Shown here: in pieces, positions 44,152 to 55,704 of the stretch
Position numbering within the stretch: the first letter of the stretch is position 1
Layout: each line of letters starts with the position of its first letter
Source: Pseudorhodobacter wandonensis
GTDB taxonomy: Bacteria > Pseudomonadota > Alphaproteobacteria > Rhodobacterales > Rhodobacteraceae
Length of the DNA: 64,000 nucleotides
Reading direction: 5' to 3'
Assembly (NCBI RefSeq): GCF_001202035.1
Contig: NZ_LGHT01000024.1
Location: 23,942-87,941, forward strand
Position numbers and translations under genes: made by a program
The notes under the pieces: model-generated
The model's database searches: none
Seen by the model: only the letters and a program-made list of their open reading frames with translations
What the model was told of the DNA's origin: nothing

Positions 44152-45113
44152 AGGTCGCTCTCCGCAGGAATAATGCCACGTGCGCGGCGCATTTCAGCTA
44201 ATGAATAAGGGGCAAGGCGCAAAGATGGTCGGCGCTGCAGGCGTAGATCGACGGCAACAACATCCCGGGCCAAAAGATCTTGGGCCTGATCCAGGGCGAT
44301 AAGACGTTCAAGCGCGACAACAGGTTGATCGACTGGTAGCAGAATGCGTTGATTGCGGTCCAAGACGACATCCCAGCGGCGGTCACCCATCCGAACCAAC
44401 CCGCGCAAACGCGGCGAAAGTGGCCCGATCGAGGTTAATATTTGCTGCGCCTCTGCAATCGCCTTATCGGCCCCCTCGCCCGCGACAAGTGGCAAATCGT
44501 CACGATCGTTGCGATCCGTGATTTCCGCGACCCGCATGCCGGTTTTGTCAATCAACCAGGTTCCGGCACCATTGCGCCAAACAAAGGCAGGCTCGCGCTC
44601 TTGGATGGAAACCTGCAAAACGCCGCCCGATTGCACCTGTACATTCACATCTGCAACCGCAGTCAGCTGGGCAATTTTCGCGCGCGCCGCCTCTAGATCC
44701 AGATCAAGCGAACTTTGCGGCAAAGGCAAAGCAAGCGTCGAGCGCACGGCCTCGGCCAAATCAGGCGACGCGCCATCAATCGCCAACAGCTTTACGATAA
44801 ACTCGGGCCGGTTTTTCACCGTTTCGCGCAAGTCGGTATAGATCGACGCGATGCTTTCACGGCGCTCTTGATCGGCCAAATAAAGGCCAAGGCCAAAAGT
44901 GACCACAAAAGCAGGCAGCCCTACGCGCAACGCAGTACGCACGAATGGTGTCAGCCAAAGGCGTTGCAGCCGATATGCGATACGGCTTGGTGCAGGATCG
45001 CGGCGCGGGGCCGAGGCAACGCGCTTTGCACTGTGATGGGGCGGCGCAGAATGATGTGATGCTTTGCGGGGCGCATATTTTGCATCATAACGTGTCGCGA
45101 CTAGCGGTTGCAT
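44148..45113 (-). CDS. ftsQ: cell division protein FtsQ
   Basis: Bitopic inner-membrane protein that links early and late division proteins. About 321 residues: a basic cytoplasmic tail (to about 65), one membrane helix ([20 protein letters not shown]), a periplasmic POTRA domain ([20 protein letters not shown]) and the FtsQ/DivIB beta domain. The ATG at 45113 follows GTGGAGGATGCGTC and overlaps the end of ddl by 13 bases; an upstream GTG at 45140 lacks such a site. It overlaps ftsA by four bases. Confidence 0.93.
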   Translation of the reverse strand: MQPLVATRYDAKYAPRKASHHSAPPHHSAKRVASAPRRDPAPSRIAYRLQRLWLTPFVRTALRVGLPAFVVTFGLGLYLADQERRESIASIYTDLRETVKNRPEFIVKLLAIDGASPDLAEAVRSTLALPLPQSSLDLDLEAARAKIAQLTAVADVNVQVQSGGVLQVSIQEREPAFVWRNGAGTWLIDKTGMRVAEITDRNDRDDLPLVAGEGADKAIAEAQQILTSIGPLSPRLRGLVRMGDRRWDVVLDRNQRILLPVDQPVVALERLIALDQAQDLLARDVVAVDLRLQRRPSLRLAPYSLAEMRRARGIIPAESDL

Positions 45114-46024
45114 GACGCATCCTCCACAATCCAGCGGCACAGATCGGGAAAGGACATTCCCATAGCTGCTGCCTGTTCAGGCGCCAGCGACGTTGGCGTC
45201 ATGCCGGGCTGGGTGTTGGTTTCCAGAATAATCAGGCCCGCAAGCCCGCGCGCAGCATCCCAACGGAAATCGGTGCGCGACAACCCGCGGCACCCCAACG
45301 CGTTATGCGCCCGCAGCGCATAATCCTGACACGCCTTGAAAATATCAGCCGGAATATCGGCAGGCACCACATGACGAGAGCCGCCGACCGAATACTTGGC
45401 ATGATAATCGTACCAGCCATCAACGATAATGTCGGTGACCGTCAGCGCGCGGTCGCCCAACACGGTTGTCGTCAACTCTCGCCCCGGCGCATAGGTTTCA
45501 ACCATCACCACATCCGGCATCTCGGCCGACAGCTGGGGCGGGGCATTGGCTGCTTCATGCACAATATAAACGCCGACCGAAGAGCCCTCGTTATTCGGCT
45601 TGACCACATAGGGCGGCGGCAGGACATGGCGGGCGGCAACATCGGCTTTCGCGGCCAGAACGCTGGCCACCACCGGCAAACCTGCCGCACGAAACGCCGC
45701 TTTGGATTTTTCCTTATCCATTGCCAAAGCCGAAGCCAAAACACCGGAATGCGTATAGGGAATGCGCAACCATTCCAACATGCCCTGGACGCAGCCATCT
45801 TCACCCCAGCGGCCATGCAAGGCATTAAACACAACATCGGGCTTGATTTCGGTCAAACGTGCAACAAGGTCTGGCCCGGCATCAACCGGAACCACCTGAA
45901 ATCCTGCCTCCGTCAGAGCCGTCGCGCATTCACGCCCAGAAGATAACGACACCTCCCGCTCTGCGGAAGGGCCACCCATCAAAACGACCACCCTGGAGGC
46001 TGCCTTACGCGACATGCCAGCCAT
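45101..46024 (-). CDS. ddl: D-alanine-D-alanine ligase
   Basis: ATP-grasp enzyme that joins two D-alanines for the peptidoglycan stem. The 307-residue protein has the N-terminal [19 protein letters not shown], the [20 protein letters not shown] block with the ATP/substrate residues, [13 protein letters not shown] and the metal-site end [28 protein letters not shown] precedes the ATG; a second ATG nine bases downstream is possible. Its end overlaps ftsQ. It uses D-alanine made by the alr product and feeds MurF. Confidence 0.95.
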   Translation of the reverse strand: MAGMSRKAASRVVVLMGGPSAEREVSLSSGRECATALTEAGFQVVPVDAGPDLVARLTEIKPDVVFNALHGRWGEDGCVQGMLEWLRIPYTHSGVLASALAMDKEKSKAAFRAAGLPVVASVLAAKADVAARHVLPPPYVVKPNNEGSSVGVYIVHEAANAPPQLSAEMPDVVMVETYAPGRELTTTVLGDRALTVTDIIVDGWYDYHAKYSVGGSRHVVPADIPADIFKACQDYALRAHNALGCRGLSRTDFRWDAARGLAGLIILETNTQPGMTPTSLAPEQAAAMGMSFPDLCRWIVEDASCNR

Positions 46025-46056
46025 ATTTACTGCCTCAAGGCCTTTTGCGGCCCATA

Positions 46057-47004
46057 TTATTGTTTTTCAGCAAGCCTTTCGCCGACCCGCTTGATTTCCC
46101 ACTCTAACGTAATCTTACTGTGTTCGAAAACCCTATTTCGTACCTCTTCACCCAATTCTTCTAAATCTGCGGCAGTTGCGCCACCTATATTGATCATAAA
46201 GTTGGAATGCATAGGGCTCATCTGTGCGCCGCCACGGGTTGCACCGCGCATACCGGCATCATCAATCACTTTCCACGCCTTTAACTCATGGCTGTCATCG
46301 GCGCGGCCGGTCGAGGAAAATCCGGCCGGATTGCGAAAGGTAGACCCTGCGCTGCGATCGCGTGTCGGTTGGCTGGCATCACGCTTGGCGATTTGCTCGG
46401 CCATCTTATCGTGCAATGTTTGTGGGTCGCCGCTTGGCGCACGGAATGTGGCCGAGATAATGACGGCGCCTTCAGGCAGGCTCGATTGGCGATAGCGCAG
46501 ATCTAGCGCTGCCGCAGAAACGGTTTCCAGATGTCCATCACGCGTGACGATCTGAATATCTTGCAAAACATCGGCAACGTAGTGACCATAGCACCCCGCG
46601 TTCATCCGAACTGCGCCACCAACTGCGCCCGGAATGGTGCGCAAAAATGTCAAATCCAGCCCCGCATCCGCCGCTTTGCGCGCGACATGGGCATCCAGCG
46701 CAGCGGCCCCGGCGACAACCCTGCCCTCTTGAACTTCTATAGCATTAAAGCCACGGCCAAGCCGCACAACAACAGCCCGCAACCCGCCATCCCGCACAAT
46801 CAGGTTAGAGCCAACGCCCATCGGGAACACAGCGACCGACGGGTCAAGCGCGGCCAGAAAATCGGCCAGATCCTGAGCATCGGCAGGTTGGAACAGCCAA
46901 TCAGCAGGGCCGCCGACGCGCAGCCATGTCAGATCGGCCAAGGCACGGTTTGGGGTAAGCGTGCCGCGCACGGGGGGCATAGAACTGGGCATATTTTGGG
47001 TCAT
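46057..47004 (-). CDS. murB: UDP-N-acetylenolpyruvoylglucosamine reductase (MurB)
   Basis: FAD enzyme that reduces the enolpyruvyl group to make UDP-MurNAc. The 315-residue protein is of the shorter type (MurB type II pattern), with [14 protein letters not shown] and [14 protein letters not shown] for FAD binding, [17 protein letters not shown], and the catalytic serine in [12 protein letters not shown]. It lies between the DUF2484 gene and ddl, spaced 88 bp from the former and 32 bp from the latter. Confidence 0.96.
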   Translation of the reverse strand: MTQNMPSSMPPVRGTLTPNRALADLTWLRVGGPADWLFQPADAQDLADFLAALDPSVAVFPMGVGSNLIVRDGGLRAVVVRLGRGFNAIEVQEGRVVAGAAALDAHVARKAADAGLDLTFLRTIPGAVGGAVRMNAGCYGHYVADVLQDIQIVTRDGHLETVSAAALDLRYRQSSLPEGAVIISATFRAPSGDPQTLHDKMAEQIAKRDASQPTRDRSAGSTFRNPAGFSSTGRADDSHELKAWKVIDDAGMRGATRGGAQMSPMHSNFMINIGGATAADLEELGEEVRNRVFEHSKITLEWEIKRVGERLAEKQ

Positions 47005-47092
47005 GACCGCTTGGTAACGCCAGCACTAGATTTCGGCAAGCGTTTCAAGCGCAAAGGCTGAAGGATCGGCAAAAACCTGTCGATAGGCGCCG

Positions 47093-47350
47093 TCACTCGG
47101 CCGGATTGGCGACTTTGGCTTTCATCCAGCGCCAGAAATACACCAAGGGCCAGCGCAAAACCGATGCCCCCATAGCAAAAATGATCAGCCCGACAATCGG
47201 GCCGTTGACCCAAGTAACCCAGCCCAAAATCGGAATGCCCACAGCGATCAACGCATAAGCGGCACGCCAATGGTAATCCCGGCTTGGTATAAAACCGGTC
47301 ACATTGGCCGCAACCAGCCAGATCAATGCTGCGGTCAACGCCGCCGTCAT
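47093..47350 (-). CDS. DUF2484 small membrane protein
   Basis: An 85-residue protein with three hydrophobic segments ([37 protein letters not shown] and [18 protein letters not shown]) and a basic C-terminus. The family is restricted largely to Rhodobacteraceae and typically sits between murC and murB, as here. Its ATG overlaps the murC stop in ATGA, so it is translated with the cell-wall genes and probably has an envelope role; no function is known. Confidence 0.85.
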   Translation of the reverse strand: MTAALTAALIWLVAANVTGFIPSRDYHWRAAYALIAVGIPILGWVTWVNGPIVGLIIFAMGASVLRWPLVYFWRWMKAKVANPAE

Positions 47351-48774
47351 GCCGCAGGCCCCTGCAACAGACTTGGCAAATTATTGGCCCAAGCCGAAAT
47401 TGTACCGGCGCCAAGGCAAACCACCATATCGCCGGGCCGCGCCTGTTCACGCACCAATCGCGCAAGGTCGCCTTCATCCATAATCGCGCGGGCGTGGCGG
47501 TGGCCGTGGGCGATCAGCCCTGCGACCAGATCGTCGCGCGATGCACCAGGAATGGGGTCTTCGCCCGCGCCATAAACCTCGGCAATCGCGACGACATCAG
47601 CCTCATTAAAACAAGTGCAGAAATCATCCATCAGGCTGGACAGGCGCGAATAACGGTGCGGTTGATGCACCGCTATCACGCGGCCTTTGGTGGCCTGACG
47701 CGCGGCTTTCAACACGGCTGCAATCTCAACAGGGTGGTGGCCGTAATCGTCGATAATTGTCACGCCGTTCACCTCACCCACGCGGGTAAAGCGGCGGTTA
47801 ACACCGCCAAATGCGGCCAGCGCCTCGCGGATTTCTGACTTCTTCATACCAAGAAAACGGCACACTGCAATTGCCGACAACGCGTTTGACACGTTATGAT
47901 CGCCCGGCATCGGCAAAGTGCAGCCCTCAATCACCACAGGGTTACCATCGGCATCAGGGCTTTCGCCTTGCAGCGCCACATCAAAATGCGCCACGCCGTT
48001 TTCATAGGTCAGGTTGATCGCCCGCACATCGGCCTGCGCGTTAAAGCCAAAAGTCACAACACGGCGATCGGTAATTTTACCAACCAAGGTTTGCACCTCG
48101 GGGTGGTCGGTGCAGCACACGGCCAAACCGTAAAACGGAATATTCGACACGAAATCAAGGAAGCCTTTGCGCAGCGCGTCAAAGCTGTGCCAATGCTCCA
48201 TATGCTCGGGGTCGATATTGGTGACAATCGCAATAGTCGCAGGCAAACGGTTGAACGAGCCATCGGATTCGTCGGCTTCCACCACCATCCACTCACCCGC
48301 ACCGGCGCGGGCGTTTGACCCGTAAGCATGGATGACGCCACCGTTAATGACGGTCGGGTCAAATCCGCCTTTGTCCATCAAGGTTGCAACCATCGTCGTC
48401 GTCGTGGTTTTGCCATGCGTGCCACCAATCGCAATGTTCGACCGCATCCGCATCAGCTCGGCCAGCATCTCGGCGCGGCGCACCACGGGCAGGCCTTTGC
48501 GACGGGCTTCTTCCAACTCGGGGTTGCCCTTTTTGATCGCGGTTGACACGACAACCACAGCCGCATCACCGATGTTTTCAGCCCGCTGGCCCTCAAAAAT
48601 CTCGGCCCCCAACTCGGCCAAACGGTCGGTAATTTTTGACGTTTTCGCATCCGAACCCTGCACGCGGTAACCCAAAGTCATCAAAACTTCGGCGATACCA
48701 GACATGCCAATCCCCCCGATGCCGACAAAATGGATCGGCCCAAGTTCAACGGGAAGTTTGGTGACGGAATTCAT
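47347..48774 (-). CDS. murC: UDP-N-acetylmuramate-L-alanine ligase (MurC)
   Basis: Adds L-alanine to UDP-MurNAc with ATP. The 475-residue ligase has the N-terminal UDP-binding loop [15 protein letters not shown], the ATP loop [11 protein letters not shown] at 118-128, [11 protein letters not shown], and [10 protein letters not shown] in the C-terminal domain. Start and stop both overlap neighbours by four bases (murG upstream, DUF2484 downstream). Confidence 0.97.
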   Translation of the reverse strand: MNSVTKLPVELGPIHFVGIGGIGMSGIAEVLMTLGYRVQGSDAKTSKITDRLAELGAEIFEGQRAENIGDAAVVVVSTAIKKGNPELEEARRKGLPVVRRAEMLAELMRMRSNIAIGGTHGKTTTTTMVATLMDKGGFDPTVINGGVIHAYGSNARAGAGEWMVVEADESDGSFNRLPATIAIVTNIDPEHMEHWHSFDALRKGFLDFVSNIPFYGLAVCCTDHPEVQTLVGKITDRRVVTFGFNAQADVRAINLTYENGVAHFDVALQGESPDADGNPVVIEGCTLPMPGDHNVSNALSAIAVCRFLGMKKSEIREALAAFGGVNRRFTRVGEVNGVTIIDDYGHHPVEIAAVLKAARQATKGRVIAVHQPHRYSRLSSLMDDFCTCFNEADVVAIAEVYGAGEDPIPGASRDDLVAGLIAHGHRHARAIMDEGDLARLVREQARPGDMVVCLGAGTISAWANNLPSLLQGPAA

Positions 48775-49865
48775 AGCGGGGCCCTTTCTGTCAGGCTTTC
48801 GACAAGTTCAACAAGACGGTCGGTCGCATCGGCACGGCCATGCGCCACGGCATTGCGTGACATGGTCATGGCGGCTTGCGGGTTTTCAAAAATGGCGGCC
48901 ATATGCGTGGCCAGCGTTTCCGCATCCAACGCTTTTTCAGGGATCAGCACGGCGGCTTGACCATCGACCAACCCACGGGCGTTGGCGGTTTGATGGTCGC
49001 CCGTCGCGGCAGCATATGGAATAAGGATAGCCGGCCGCCCGATTACCGAAATATCGGCCACCGAAGACGCCCCCGACCGCGAAATAACCAGCTGCGCCTC
49101 GGACAGACGGCGCGGAATATCGGTGAAAAACGGCTGCACATCGGCGTTGATTCCGGCGGCATCATAGGCCGCGATCACACGGTCCAGATCCTCGGCCCGT
49201 GCCTGATGCGCCACCCGCAAATTCGCGCGCAAACTGTCAGGCAAAGCCGCCACAGCGGCAGGCACCACATCTGACAAAATCCGCGCGCCTTGGCTACCGC
49301 CGATCACAACCAAAGACATCGGGTAATCACCGGGCGGAATATAACCCGCCCCTGCCCGTTCCAGCACCGCGCCACGCACTGGGTTGCCAGTATAAGTGCC
49401 GGTCACGCCTTCGGGCAGGTTCGTCGGCCAAGTGCCACAGGCCACCGCCATCACACGGGCAGCAAAAATCTGGTTCACACGGCCCAAAACGCCGTTTTGT
49501 TCATGAATCATCCGCGGGCGGCGCAACACAGTCGCCGCTGTCAGCGCCGGAATCGACGGATAGCCGCCAAACCCAACCACCACAGCAGGCTTGTCACGCA
49601 ACATCCCCAAAGCCGCGCCAATGACACCACCCGCAATGCGAAACGGCACCAATGCCTTGGCCAACACCCCACCGCGCGCAAAGGTGGCCGAGGCAACCTG
49701 CTCGATCACCACCTCACGCGGAAAACCACCCGCATAGCGCGCACCGCGTGCATCGGTTGACAGCTTGACCCGCCAGCCGCGCGCCACCATCGCCTCGGCC
49801 AAGGCCTGCGCGGGAAACATATGCCCCCCGGTGCCACCCGCAGCGATCAGCAACAACGGCCCCAT
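48771..49865 (-). CDS. murG: UDP-GlcNAc:lipid I N-acetylglucosaminyltransferase (MurG)
   Basis: Glycosyltransferase that makes lipid II at the inner face of the membrane. The 364-residue protein has the N-terminal glycine loop [12 protein letters not shown], the GFGGYPSIP and [11 protein letters not shown] blocks of the acceptor domain, and VVIGGSQGA and [11 protein letters not shown] in the donor-binding domain. Its ATG overlaps the ftsW stop by one base (TGATG), and its stop overlaps the murC ATG by four. Confidence 0.97.
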   Translation of the reverse strand: MGPLLLIAAGGTGGHMFPAQALAEAMVARGWRVKLSTDARGARYAGGFPREVVIEQVASATFARGGVLAKALVPFRIAGGVIGAALGMLRDKPAVVVGFGGYPSIPALTAATVLRRPRMIHEQNGVLGRVNQIFAARVMAVACGTWPTNLPEGVTGTYTGNPVRGAVLERAGAGYIPPGDYPMSLVVIGGSQGARILSDVVPAAVAALPDSLRANLRVAHQARAEDLDRVIAAYDAAGINADVQPFFTDIPRRLSEAQLVISRSGASSVADISVIGRPAILIPYAAATGDHQTANARGLVDGQAAVLIPEKALDAETLATHMAAIFENPQAAMTMSRNAVAHGRADATDRLVELVESLTERAPL

Positions 49866-51031
49866 CAGCGACCCCGCCGGAACAAGATTTCACCAATTTG
49901 CCCCTGCGGGCGCGTCCGCGTCAGCGCCAGCAACATGCCCAGCGTAATCCCCGCCGCAATCACCGAAGATCCGCCATAGCTGACAAAGGGTAAGGTCATC
50001 CCCTTAGAGGGCAAAAGCCGCACCGCCACCCCCATGTTCACCATCGCCTGCACAGCGAAAATGCAGGCAAGCCCTGCCCCCGCCAGCCGGATAAACGGAT
50101 CACGTTCGCGCATCAGCCGGAACAACGAGCGCACAACAATTGTGGTATAAAGCGCGATGATGCACAGCACCAACAGCAACCCGTATTCCTCGGCGGCAAC
50201 AGCAATGATAAAATCGGTATGGGCATCGGGCAGCGACCATTTCACTTGCCCCTCCCCCACGCCGACCCCAAAGAACCCGCCTTCCTGAATGGCGTTGGTC
50301 GCATAGCCGATCTGGGTACGTGGGTCGATCTCTGGCGATAAAAAGCCGTTGATCCGGCGGGCAAAATGCTCGGACGCGTTATACGCAAACATCGCCCCTG
50401 CACCGACCAACCCCAAAACCGAAGCAATCAGAACCATCGGTGCACCAGCGATGAAGTACACCACCGACCAGCCAAAAATAACCAAAGCCGCCTGCCCGAA
50501 ATCAGGCTGCAACGCCAACAACAACACGACGATGAACGTAATCAGAAATGACATCGACTTGCCCTGCGGTCCGTTCACATCCTGCGCTGCGGCCATCAGC
50601 CAAGCTGTCAAAACAATGAAACCGGGCTTCAAAAACTCGGATGGCTGCACACTGGCAAAACCGAAACTGATCCAGCGAACAGCCCCTTTGCCAAAATCGG
50701 TGCCAATAACCGGCAGCATCGCAATTGCTGCAAAAGCCGCCAAAAATCCGATGACGCCAAGGCGGCGCACCATCGCAGGTGGCATCATCGAGATGCCCAA
50801 CATCACAGCCAGCCCTATGCCGCCGAAAAATGCTTGGCGTTTTACATAATAAAACGCATCCAGACCATTGCGCTGTGCAAGCGGCACCGAGGCCGCCAGC
50901 CCCAACAAAATGCCCACACCAAACAACGCAAAGACAGCGGCCAAGGACCACCGATCAATACTGCGCCACCAACGAGGAAATACCGGCTCCACTACCCTTT
51001 CGGGCATGGAACCATAGACCATCTCAGTCAT
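49865..51031 (-). CDS. ftsW: cell division glycosyltransferase FtsW
   Basis: SEDS-family polymerase that makes septal peptidoglycan with its partner FtsI. The 388-residue membrane protein shows about ten hydrophobic segments and the conserved [40 protein letters not shown] and [18 protein letters not shown] blocks, where the aspartate and glutamate positions are essential in the family. AGGCGG precedes the ATG. murD lies 220 bp upstream; the gap holds a copy of the dispersed repeat. Confidence 0.95.
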   Translation of the reverse strand: MTEMVYGSMPERVVEPVFPRWWRSIDRWSLAAVFALFGVGILLGLAASVPLAQRNGLDAFYYVKRQAFFGGIGLAVMLGISMMPPAMVRRLGVIGFLAAFAAIAMLPVIGTDFGKGAVRWISFGFASVQPSEFLKPGFIVLTAWLMAAAQDVNGPQGKSMSFLITFIVVLLLALQPDFGQAALVIFGWSVVYFIAGAPMVLIASVLGLVGAGAMFAYNASEHFARRINGFLSPEIDPRTQIGYATNAIQEGGFFGVGVGEGQVKWSLPDAHTDFIIAVAAEEYGLLLVLCIIALYTTIVVRSLFRLMRERDPFIRLAGAGLACIFAVQAMVNMGVAVRLLPSKGMTLPFVSYGGSSVIAAGITLGMLLALTRTRPQGQIGEILFRRGR

Positions 51032-51172
51032 GGGATTACCGCCTGATTTGCCTGTTTACTGCCAAAATGCCCGGATGTTCCCCCGGATCTGGTTCAAACT
51101 GTAGCAACGATCGCGCTCGGTGGCTAGGGAAAAGGGTAAAAACAGCGCCCAATTTTCAGGAATTTCACCGCC

Positions 51173-51245
51173 TCGCGCTTTCTTTTCGGCAAAAATATCC
51201 TCAGGGGGGAATTCGCCTTCAGGCGAAGGGGGGCAGAATGCCCCC
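51173..51245 (+). repeat. dispersed repeat with two hairpins between murD and ftsW
   Basis: The head GCGCTTTCTTTTCGGCAAAA plus ATATCCTCAGGGGGG is followed by hairpins TTCGCCT-TC-AGGCGAA (51212-51227) and GGGGGC-AGAAT-GCCCCC (51229-51245). The second hairpin resembles those at 22223-22279. The head's CTTTCTTTTCGGC recurs at 55705-55778. It lies directly behind the murD stop and could attenuate ftsW transcription. Confidence 0.7.
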
Positions 51246-51250
51246 GCCTT

Positions 51251-52654
51251 CTAACTTCCCAAAAATGCCCGTACCTTCGCAGTGAAATCTTCCCCCCGCT
51301 TTTCGAAATTCGGATACTGGTCAAAACTTGCCGCTGCAGGGGCCAGCAAGACCACCTCTCCAGCCTCGGCCTCTGCTGCCGCGCGGGCCACAGCCTGCTC
51401 CATGGTTTCGCAGATCTCATGCGGGGTTTCGCCCAGCTCCAGCGCAAAATCGCGGGCGCTATGGCCAATCAAATAGGCTTTTGAAACCGAACCCAAGTAT
51501 GGCACCAGACCGCTTATCCCGCCATCCTTGCCCAACCCGCCTGCGATCCAGCGGATGCGGGGAAAGGCCTGCAACGCTTTGGCGGCACTATCTACATTGG
51601 TGGCTTTGCTATCATTGATAAACCGCACACCGTCTTTTTCGCCAACCAACTGGCTGCGATGTGGCAGGCCTGCAAAGCTGTGCAATGCCTGCTCAATCAC
51701 CTTTGGTCCGATTCCCAGGCTGCGCGTTGCAGCATAGGCCGCGCAAGCATTTTGGTGGTTATGGGCGCCCGGCAGGCCTGAAACGGCCCGCAGGTCGATC
51801 GAGGCCACTTGCCGCCCTTTGCGCCATTCGCTCAGAAATCCCTTGCGCGCGAAAACTGCCCAGCCAAAGCTTTCCAGCTTTTGCCCCGATGAAATGCGGA
51901 TCACGCGATCATCCTGCGCCCCTTCAGAGAGCTGGTTCGCAAGATAGCGACCTTCAACCTCATCCACCCCGATCACCGCGCGGTCAGGGCCGCCTTCGGC
52001 AAACAGGCGGCGTTTGGCGGCGAAATAGCCGCCCATGCCGCCGTGGCGATCAAGGTGGTCAGGCGAGAGATTGGTGAAAACCGCCACGTCTGGCGTCAGT
52101 GCCCGGGCAAGATCGGTTTGATAGCTGGAGAGTTCCAGAACGATAACTTCGCCGTCAATTCCCGGGTCGATATCAAGCACACCGCGGCCGATATTTCCGG
52201 CCATTTGGGTTGGGCGGCCTGCTACGGACAGAATATGGTGGATGAGGGCCGTCGTGGTTGATTTGCCGTTTGATCCGGTGATTGCGATGACGCGGGGCAA
52301 GGTATCGAAACCATCCCAATCTTTGGTCGCAAAGCTTTGGAAAAACAGACCGATATCATTATCGACCGGAACGCCGGCCAAAAGGGCCGCCGCGATCACG
52401 CGATTGGGGCTGGGATAAAGATGGGGGATGCCGGGCGAAACGATAAGGGCTGCGATGTCATCAAAGGCGCCGTTGCGGGTCAGATCGGTGCAGGCAAAGC
52501 CCTCGGCCTCGGCTTTGGCGCGGGATTCGGGGCTGTCATCCCAAAGGACAGGCGTGGCCCCGCCGGCGGTCAGGGCGCGGGCGGTGGCGAGGCCGGAGCG
52601 GCCGAGCCCGAGAACGGCGACTTTCTGGCCTTGGAAACAGGTAACGGGAATCAT
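51251..52654 (-). CDS. murD: UDP-N-acetylmuramoylalanine-D-glutamate ligase (MurD)
   Basis: Adds D-glutamate to the peptidoglycan precursor. The 467-residue ligase has the N-terminal [20 protein letters not shown] loop [16 protein letters not shown] (ATP motif at 127-133), [27 protein letters not shown] and [15 protein letters not shown]. The start at 52654 was chosen from the family N-terminus ([12 protein letters not shown]); the frame runs 57 bases further upstream. AAAGGCC precedes it. Confidence 0.96.
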   Translation of the reverse strand: MIPVTCFQGQKVAVLGLGRSGLATARALTAGGATPVLWDDSPESRAKAEAEGFACTDLTRNGAFDDIAALIVSPGIPHLYPSPNRVIAAALLAGVPVDNDIGLFFQSFATKDWDGFDTLPRVIAITGSNGKSTTTALIHHILSVAGRPTQMAGNIGRGVLDIDPGIDGEVIVLELSSYQTDLARALTPDVAVFTNLSPDHLDRHGGMGGYFAAKRRLFAEGGPDRAVIGVDEVEGRYLANQLSEGAQDDRVIRISSGQKLESFGWAVFARKGFLSEWRKGRQVASIDLRAVSGLPGAHNHQNACAAYAATRSLGIGPKVIEQALHSFAGLPHRSQLVGEKDGVRFINDSKATNVDSAAKALQAFPRIRWIAGGLGKDGGISGLVPYLGSVSKAYLIGHSARDFALELGETPHEICETMEQAVARAAAEAEAGEVVLLAPAAASFDQYPNFEKRGEDFTAKVRAFLGS

Positions 52655-52892
52655 GGCGCGGCCTTTCAACAATTTGGACCGAAGAATGCGGGGATGGGGG
52701 GCGGGCTGCAAGGGGGTGCGGTTTGGCTACGGTCAGGCAGGTGGTTGACCGCGCGCGGACATTTAGTCAAGTATATGTTTTTACGTATTTTTCATGTTTT
52801 CATTTACCTTATATTAACCCGCGCCGCGCGTTTGGGGAGGGGATGGGATTTAGGTATTTGAGCCAAGATGAAGCCGGGGGGCGGGACCTATT
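52655..52892. other. gap upstream of murD with a dispersed repeat copy
   Basis: No gene is supported in this stretch. An AT-rich patch at 52765-52815 could hold the murD promoter. At 52853-52880 is an inverted copy of the repeat core (GGTATTTGAGCCAAGATGAA), differing by one base from the copy at 3520. Confidence 0.5.
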
Positions 52893-53153
52893 TTGCGACG
52901 CCGCGCATTTATCGGGGATGGCAAGAAGAATGGGAGGTGGTTTTGCCTGATCGATCGGGTGTCGGGCCGCGTTGTGCAGGCTTTCAGCACCATGTCGCAA
53001 TCTTGCGCCATCGCGGCGATGACGGCCAAACAGCTGGCGATGCGTGTTCAGCTGTTTGGCATTGGTGATGTGGTCAAGGCCATGCTTTTGGCCAAGGGTA
53101 AAACGCTGTCGGGCCGAAGAGATCCCCGGCCCGCGATGTTAGCGGAGTTTTAG
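52893..53153 (+). CDS. possible small gene in the murD-mraY gap, antisense to the cluster
   Basis: An 86-codon frame on the plus strand whose codons prefer C or G at the third position, like real genes here, over most of its length. The best part is [20 protein letters not shown] followed by [20 protein letters not shown]. No ATG opens the frame (a TTG at 52893; the first in-frame ATG is at 52992) and there is no clear ribosome site, so it may be a remnant. Its end overlaps the 3' end of mraY by 15 bases in convergent orientation. No family is recognised. Confidence 0.35.
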   Translation: MRRRAFIGDGKKNGRWFCLIDRVSGRVVQAFSTMSQSCAIAAMTAKQLAMRVQLFGIGDVVKAMLLAKGKTLSGRRDPRPAMLAEF

Positions 53154-54221
53154 CGTTGCGAGGCCGATCAGCCCGAGGATCAGCGAGATGATCCAGAACC
53201 GGATAACGATTTGCGGCTCGGCCCAGCCCTTTTTTTCAAAATGGTGGTGAATCGGGGCCATGAGGAAAACGCGGCGGCCGGTGCGTTTGAAGTAGAGCAC
53301 CTGAATGATGACCGAAAGTGCCTCGACCACGAACAGGCCGCCAACAATCGCAAGGACGATTTCGTGTTTGGTGCAGACGGCAATCGCGCCAAGCGCGCCG
53401 CCTAGGGCAAGCGAGCCGGTATCGCCCATGAACACGGCGGCTGGCGGGGCGTTATACCACAAGAACCCGAGGCCGCCGCCGAACAGGGCGGCTGTAAAGA
53501 TGAGCAGCTCGCCCGTGCCCGGAACAAAATGGACGCCCAGATATTCGGTATAGTTGTAGTTACCGACGATATAAGAGATCACGCCAAGCGTGCCTGCCGC
53601 GATCATCACCGGCATGATTGCAAGGCCGTCGAGGCCATCTGTCAGGTTGACCGCATTGGCAGAACCGACAATCACGATCATCCCGAAGGGAATGAAGAAC
53701 CATCCTAGATTGAGCAATGTATCTTTGAACACCGGCATGGCGAGGCGATATGCCAGCGCCTCGGGGTGGGCCCAGGCAGCGGCGGTACAAGCGACCGCAG
53801 CAATAATCAGACCAAGAAGGAAACGCACCTTGGACGACACGCCTTTGGTGTTTTGCTTGGAAACTTTGGCATAGTCATCGGCAAAACCGATCAGACCAAA
53901 GGAAAAGGTGACGCCCAGCACGATCCAGACATAGGGGCTATCAAGCCGCGCCCAGAGCAAGGTGGAAAACAGCAATGCCGAAAGGATGAGCAGCCCGCCC
54001 ATTGTCGGCGTGCCGGCCTTGGCGAAATGGGTTTGCGGCCCGTCATTGCGGATCGGCTGGCCTTTGCCCTGACGGCGGCGCAGCAGGTTGATGAGCGGCT
54101 TGCCAAAGATAAAGCCAAAGATCAGCGCGGTGAAAAATGCCATACCCGCGCGGAAGGTGATGTAGCGGAACAGGTTAAAGATGTCGCCGCCGTCTGAAAA
54201 TTCCGTAAGCCAGTATAGCAT
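53139..54221 (-). CDS. mraY: phospho-MurNAc-pentapeptide translocase (MraY)
   Basis: Integral membrane enzyme that forms lipid I from UDP-MurNAc-pentapeptide and undecaprenyl phosphate. The 360-residue protein shows about ten hydrophobic segments and the signature blocks [20 protein letters not shown] with the catalytic aspartates, [25 protein letters not shown] and the C-terminal [11 protein letters not shown]. Its ATG abuts the murF stop directly (TAAATG). Confidence 0.97.
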   Translation of the reverse strand: MLYWLTEFSDGGDIFNLFRYITFRAGMAFFTALIFGFIFGKPLINLLRRRQGKGQPIRNDGPQTHFAKAGTPTMGGLLILSALLFSTLLWARLDSPYVWIVLGVTFSFGLIGFADDYAKVSKQNTKGVSSKVRFLLGLIIAAVACTAAAWAHPEALAYRLAMPVFKDTLLNLGWFFIPFGMIVIVGSANAVNLTDGLDGLAIMPVMIAAGTLGVISYIVGNYNYTEYLGVHFVPGTGELLIFTAALFGGGLGFLWYNAPPAAVFMGDTGSLALGGALGAIAVCTKHEIVLAIVGGLFVVEALSVIIQVLYFKRTGRRVFLMAPIHHHFEKKGWAEPQIVIRFWIISLILGLIGLATLKLR

Positions 54222-55664
54222 TTACTCGGTTCCTTGATGTGCAGGGGTCGGTTGCCCCAATTTGCGCAGGGCGTCAACCACCAGACTGACTTTGATACCC
54301 TTGGAGCCTTTGACCAGCACGATGTCGCCTGCATCCACCAGTTGCGGTGCTTTTGGCAAAAGCTCGGCCGCTGTTTCGACCCAGTGGCCGCGTTTGGATT
54401 TGGGTAAGGCGCTGTGGAGCGCGCGCATTCGCGGGCCAACGCAATGGACCAGTGCGATTTGGGCCAGCGCGGGGTGGGTGGCGATAGCGGCGTGCAGGGC
54501 GATTTCGGTAGGCCCCAGTTCGAGCATGTCGCCAAGGATGGCAATGCGGCGGCCTTGGGCGAGGCGCCCCACCTTGTCGGTGGGCTTGCAAGCAGCCAGC
54601 AGGTCAAGTGCTGCGCCGGTTGAGGCAGGGTTGGCGTTGAACGCATCGTCGATCAGGCCAAAGCTGTGGCCTTCGACATCATCAAGGACGATGGTTTCAC
54701 GGGTGCCGCGGCCGGCGGGCGGCGCCCAGCGGCCAAGATCGGTGGTGGTAATTGCGCGGTCAAAGCCAAGGGCATCAGAGGCGGCAAGTACTGCCAGCGC
54801 ATTGGCGGCAAAATGTTTGCCGGGGGTGGCGAGTTTGAACAGCATGTCCTGCCCCGCCTGCCGCGCGCGGGCGATGGTGGCGAACTCGGTGATCTGGACG
54901 TCTGTGAGGCGGTAGTCGGCCTGGGCATGGCTGCCAAAGAGAACCGTGGTGACGCCGGCAAGCGAGGCTTTGGCGGTTAGGATGGGGGTGACGTCGAGGT
55001 CGGCGGGAAGGATGGCGGTGCCGCCTTCCTCTAACCCGTCGATAATGGCGGCTTTTTCGGCGGCAATCCCTGCGAGGTCGGCAAAGGCCTCAAGATGCGC
55101 GGGGGCGACGGTTGTGATGATAACAACATGCGGGCGGACCATGCGGGCAAGCGGCGCGATTTCGCCGGGGTGGTTCATGCCGATTTCGAGCACAGCGAGG
55201 CCGGATTCGCGGGGCATGCGGGCGAGTGTGAGCGGCACGCCCCAGTGGTTGTTATAGCTGGCCTCGGCGGCGTGAACGCGGGTTTGGCCGGAAAAGGCCG
55301 CGCGCAGCATTTCCTTGGTCGAGGTTTTGCCGACCGAGCCGGTCACGCCGATCACGCGCGCCTCGGTGCGGGCACGGGCGGCGCGGCCCAAGGCTTCGAG
55401 GCCTTTGAGCACATCGGGGACAAGAAGCAGCGGGGCGTCGGCGGGCAGGCCTGCCGGGATACGCGAGACAAGGGCAGCGGCTGCGCCTTTTTCAAGCGCG
55501 GTGGCCACGAAATCATGCCCGTCGCGTACATCCGTGAGGGCGATGAAGAGATCGCCTTTTTGCAAGCTGCGCGTGTCGATCGAGACGCCGGTGGCTTGCC
55601 AGTCTGCGGGGCATGTGCCGCCTGTGGCGGTGATGGCGTCTTGGGCGGTCCAGAGCGGGGTCAT
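54222..55664 (-). CDS. murF: UDP-MurNAc-tripeptide D-alanyl-D-alanine ligase (MurF)
   Basis: Adds the D-Ala-D-Ala dipeptide to complete the pentapeptide. The 480-residue ligase has the N-terminal GVSIDTRSLQKGDLFIAL, the ATP loop VIGVTGSVGKTSTKEML, EIGMNHPGEIAPL, and DDAFNANPASTGAALDLLA. AAGGACCACTCGC precedes the ATG. It lies between murE (142-bp gap with a repeat) and mraY (no gap). Confidence 0.95.
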   Translation of the reverse strand: MTPLWTAQDAITATGGTCPADWQATGVSIDTRSLQKGDLFIALTDVRDGHDFVATALEKGAAAALVSRIPAGLPADAPLLLVPDVLKGLEALGRAARARTEARVIGVTGSVGKTSTKEMLRAAFSGQTRVHAAEASYNNHWGVPLTLARMPRESGLAVLEIGMNHPGEIAPLARMVRPHVVIITTVAPAHLEAFADLAGIAAEKAAIIDGLEEGGTAILPADLDVTPILTAKASLAGVTTVLFGSHAQADYRLTDVQITEFATIARARQAGQDMLFKLATPGKHFAANALAVLAASDALGFDRAITTTDLGRWAPPAGRGTRETIVLDDVEGHSFGLIDDAFNANPASTGAALDLLAACKPTDKVGRLAQGRRIAILGDMLELGPTEIALHAAIATHPALAQIALVHCVGPRMRALHSALPKSKRGHWVETAAELLPKAPQLVDAGDIVLVKGSKGIKVSLVVDALRKLGQPTPAHQGTE

Positions 55665-55704
55665 GCGAGTGGTCCTTATGGTCTGGCGGCGGTCTGTTGG
55701 CGGG

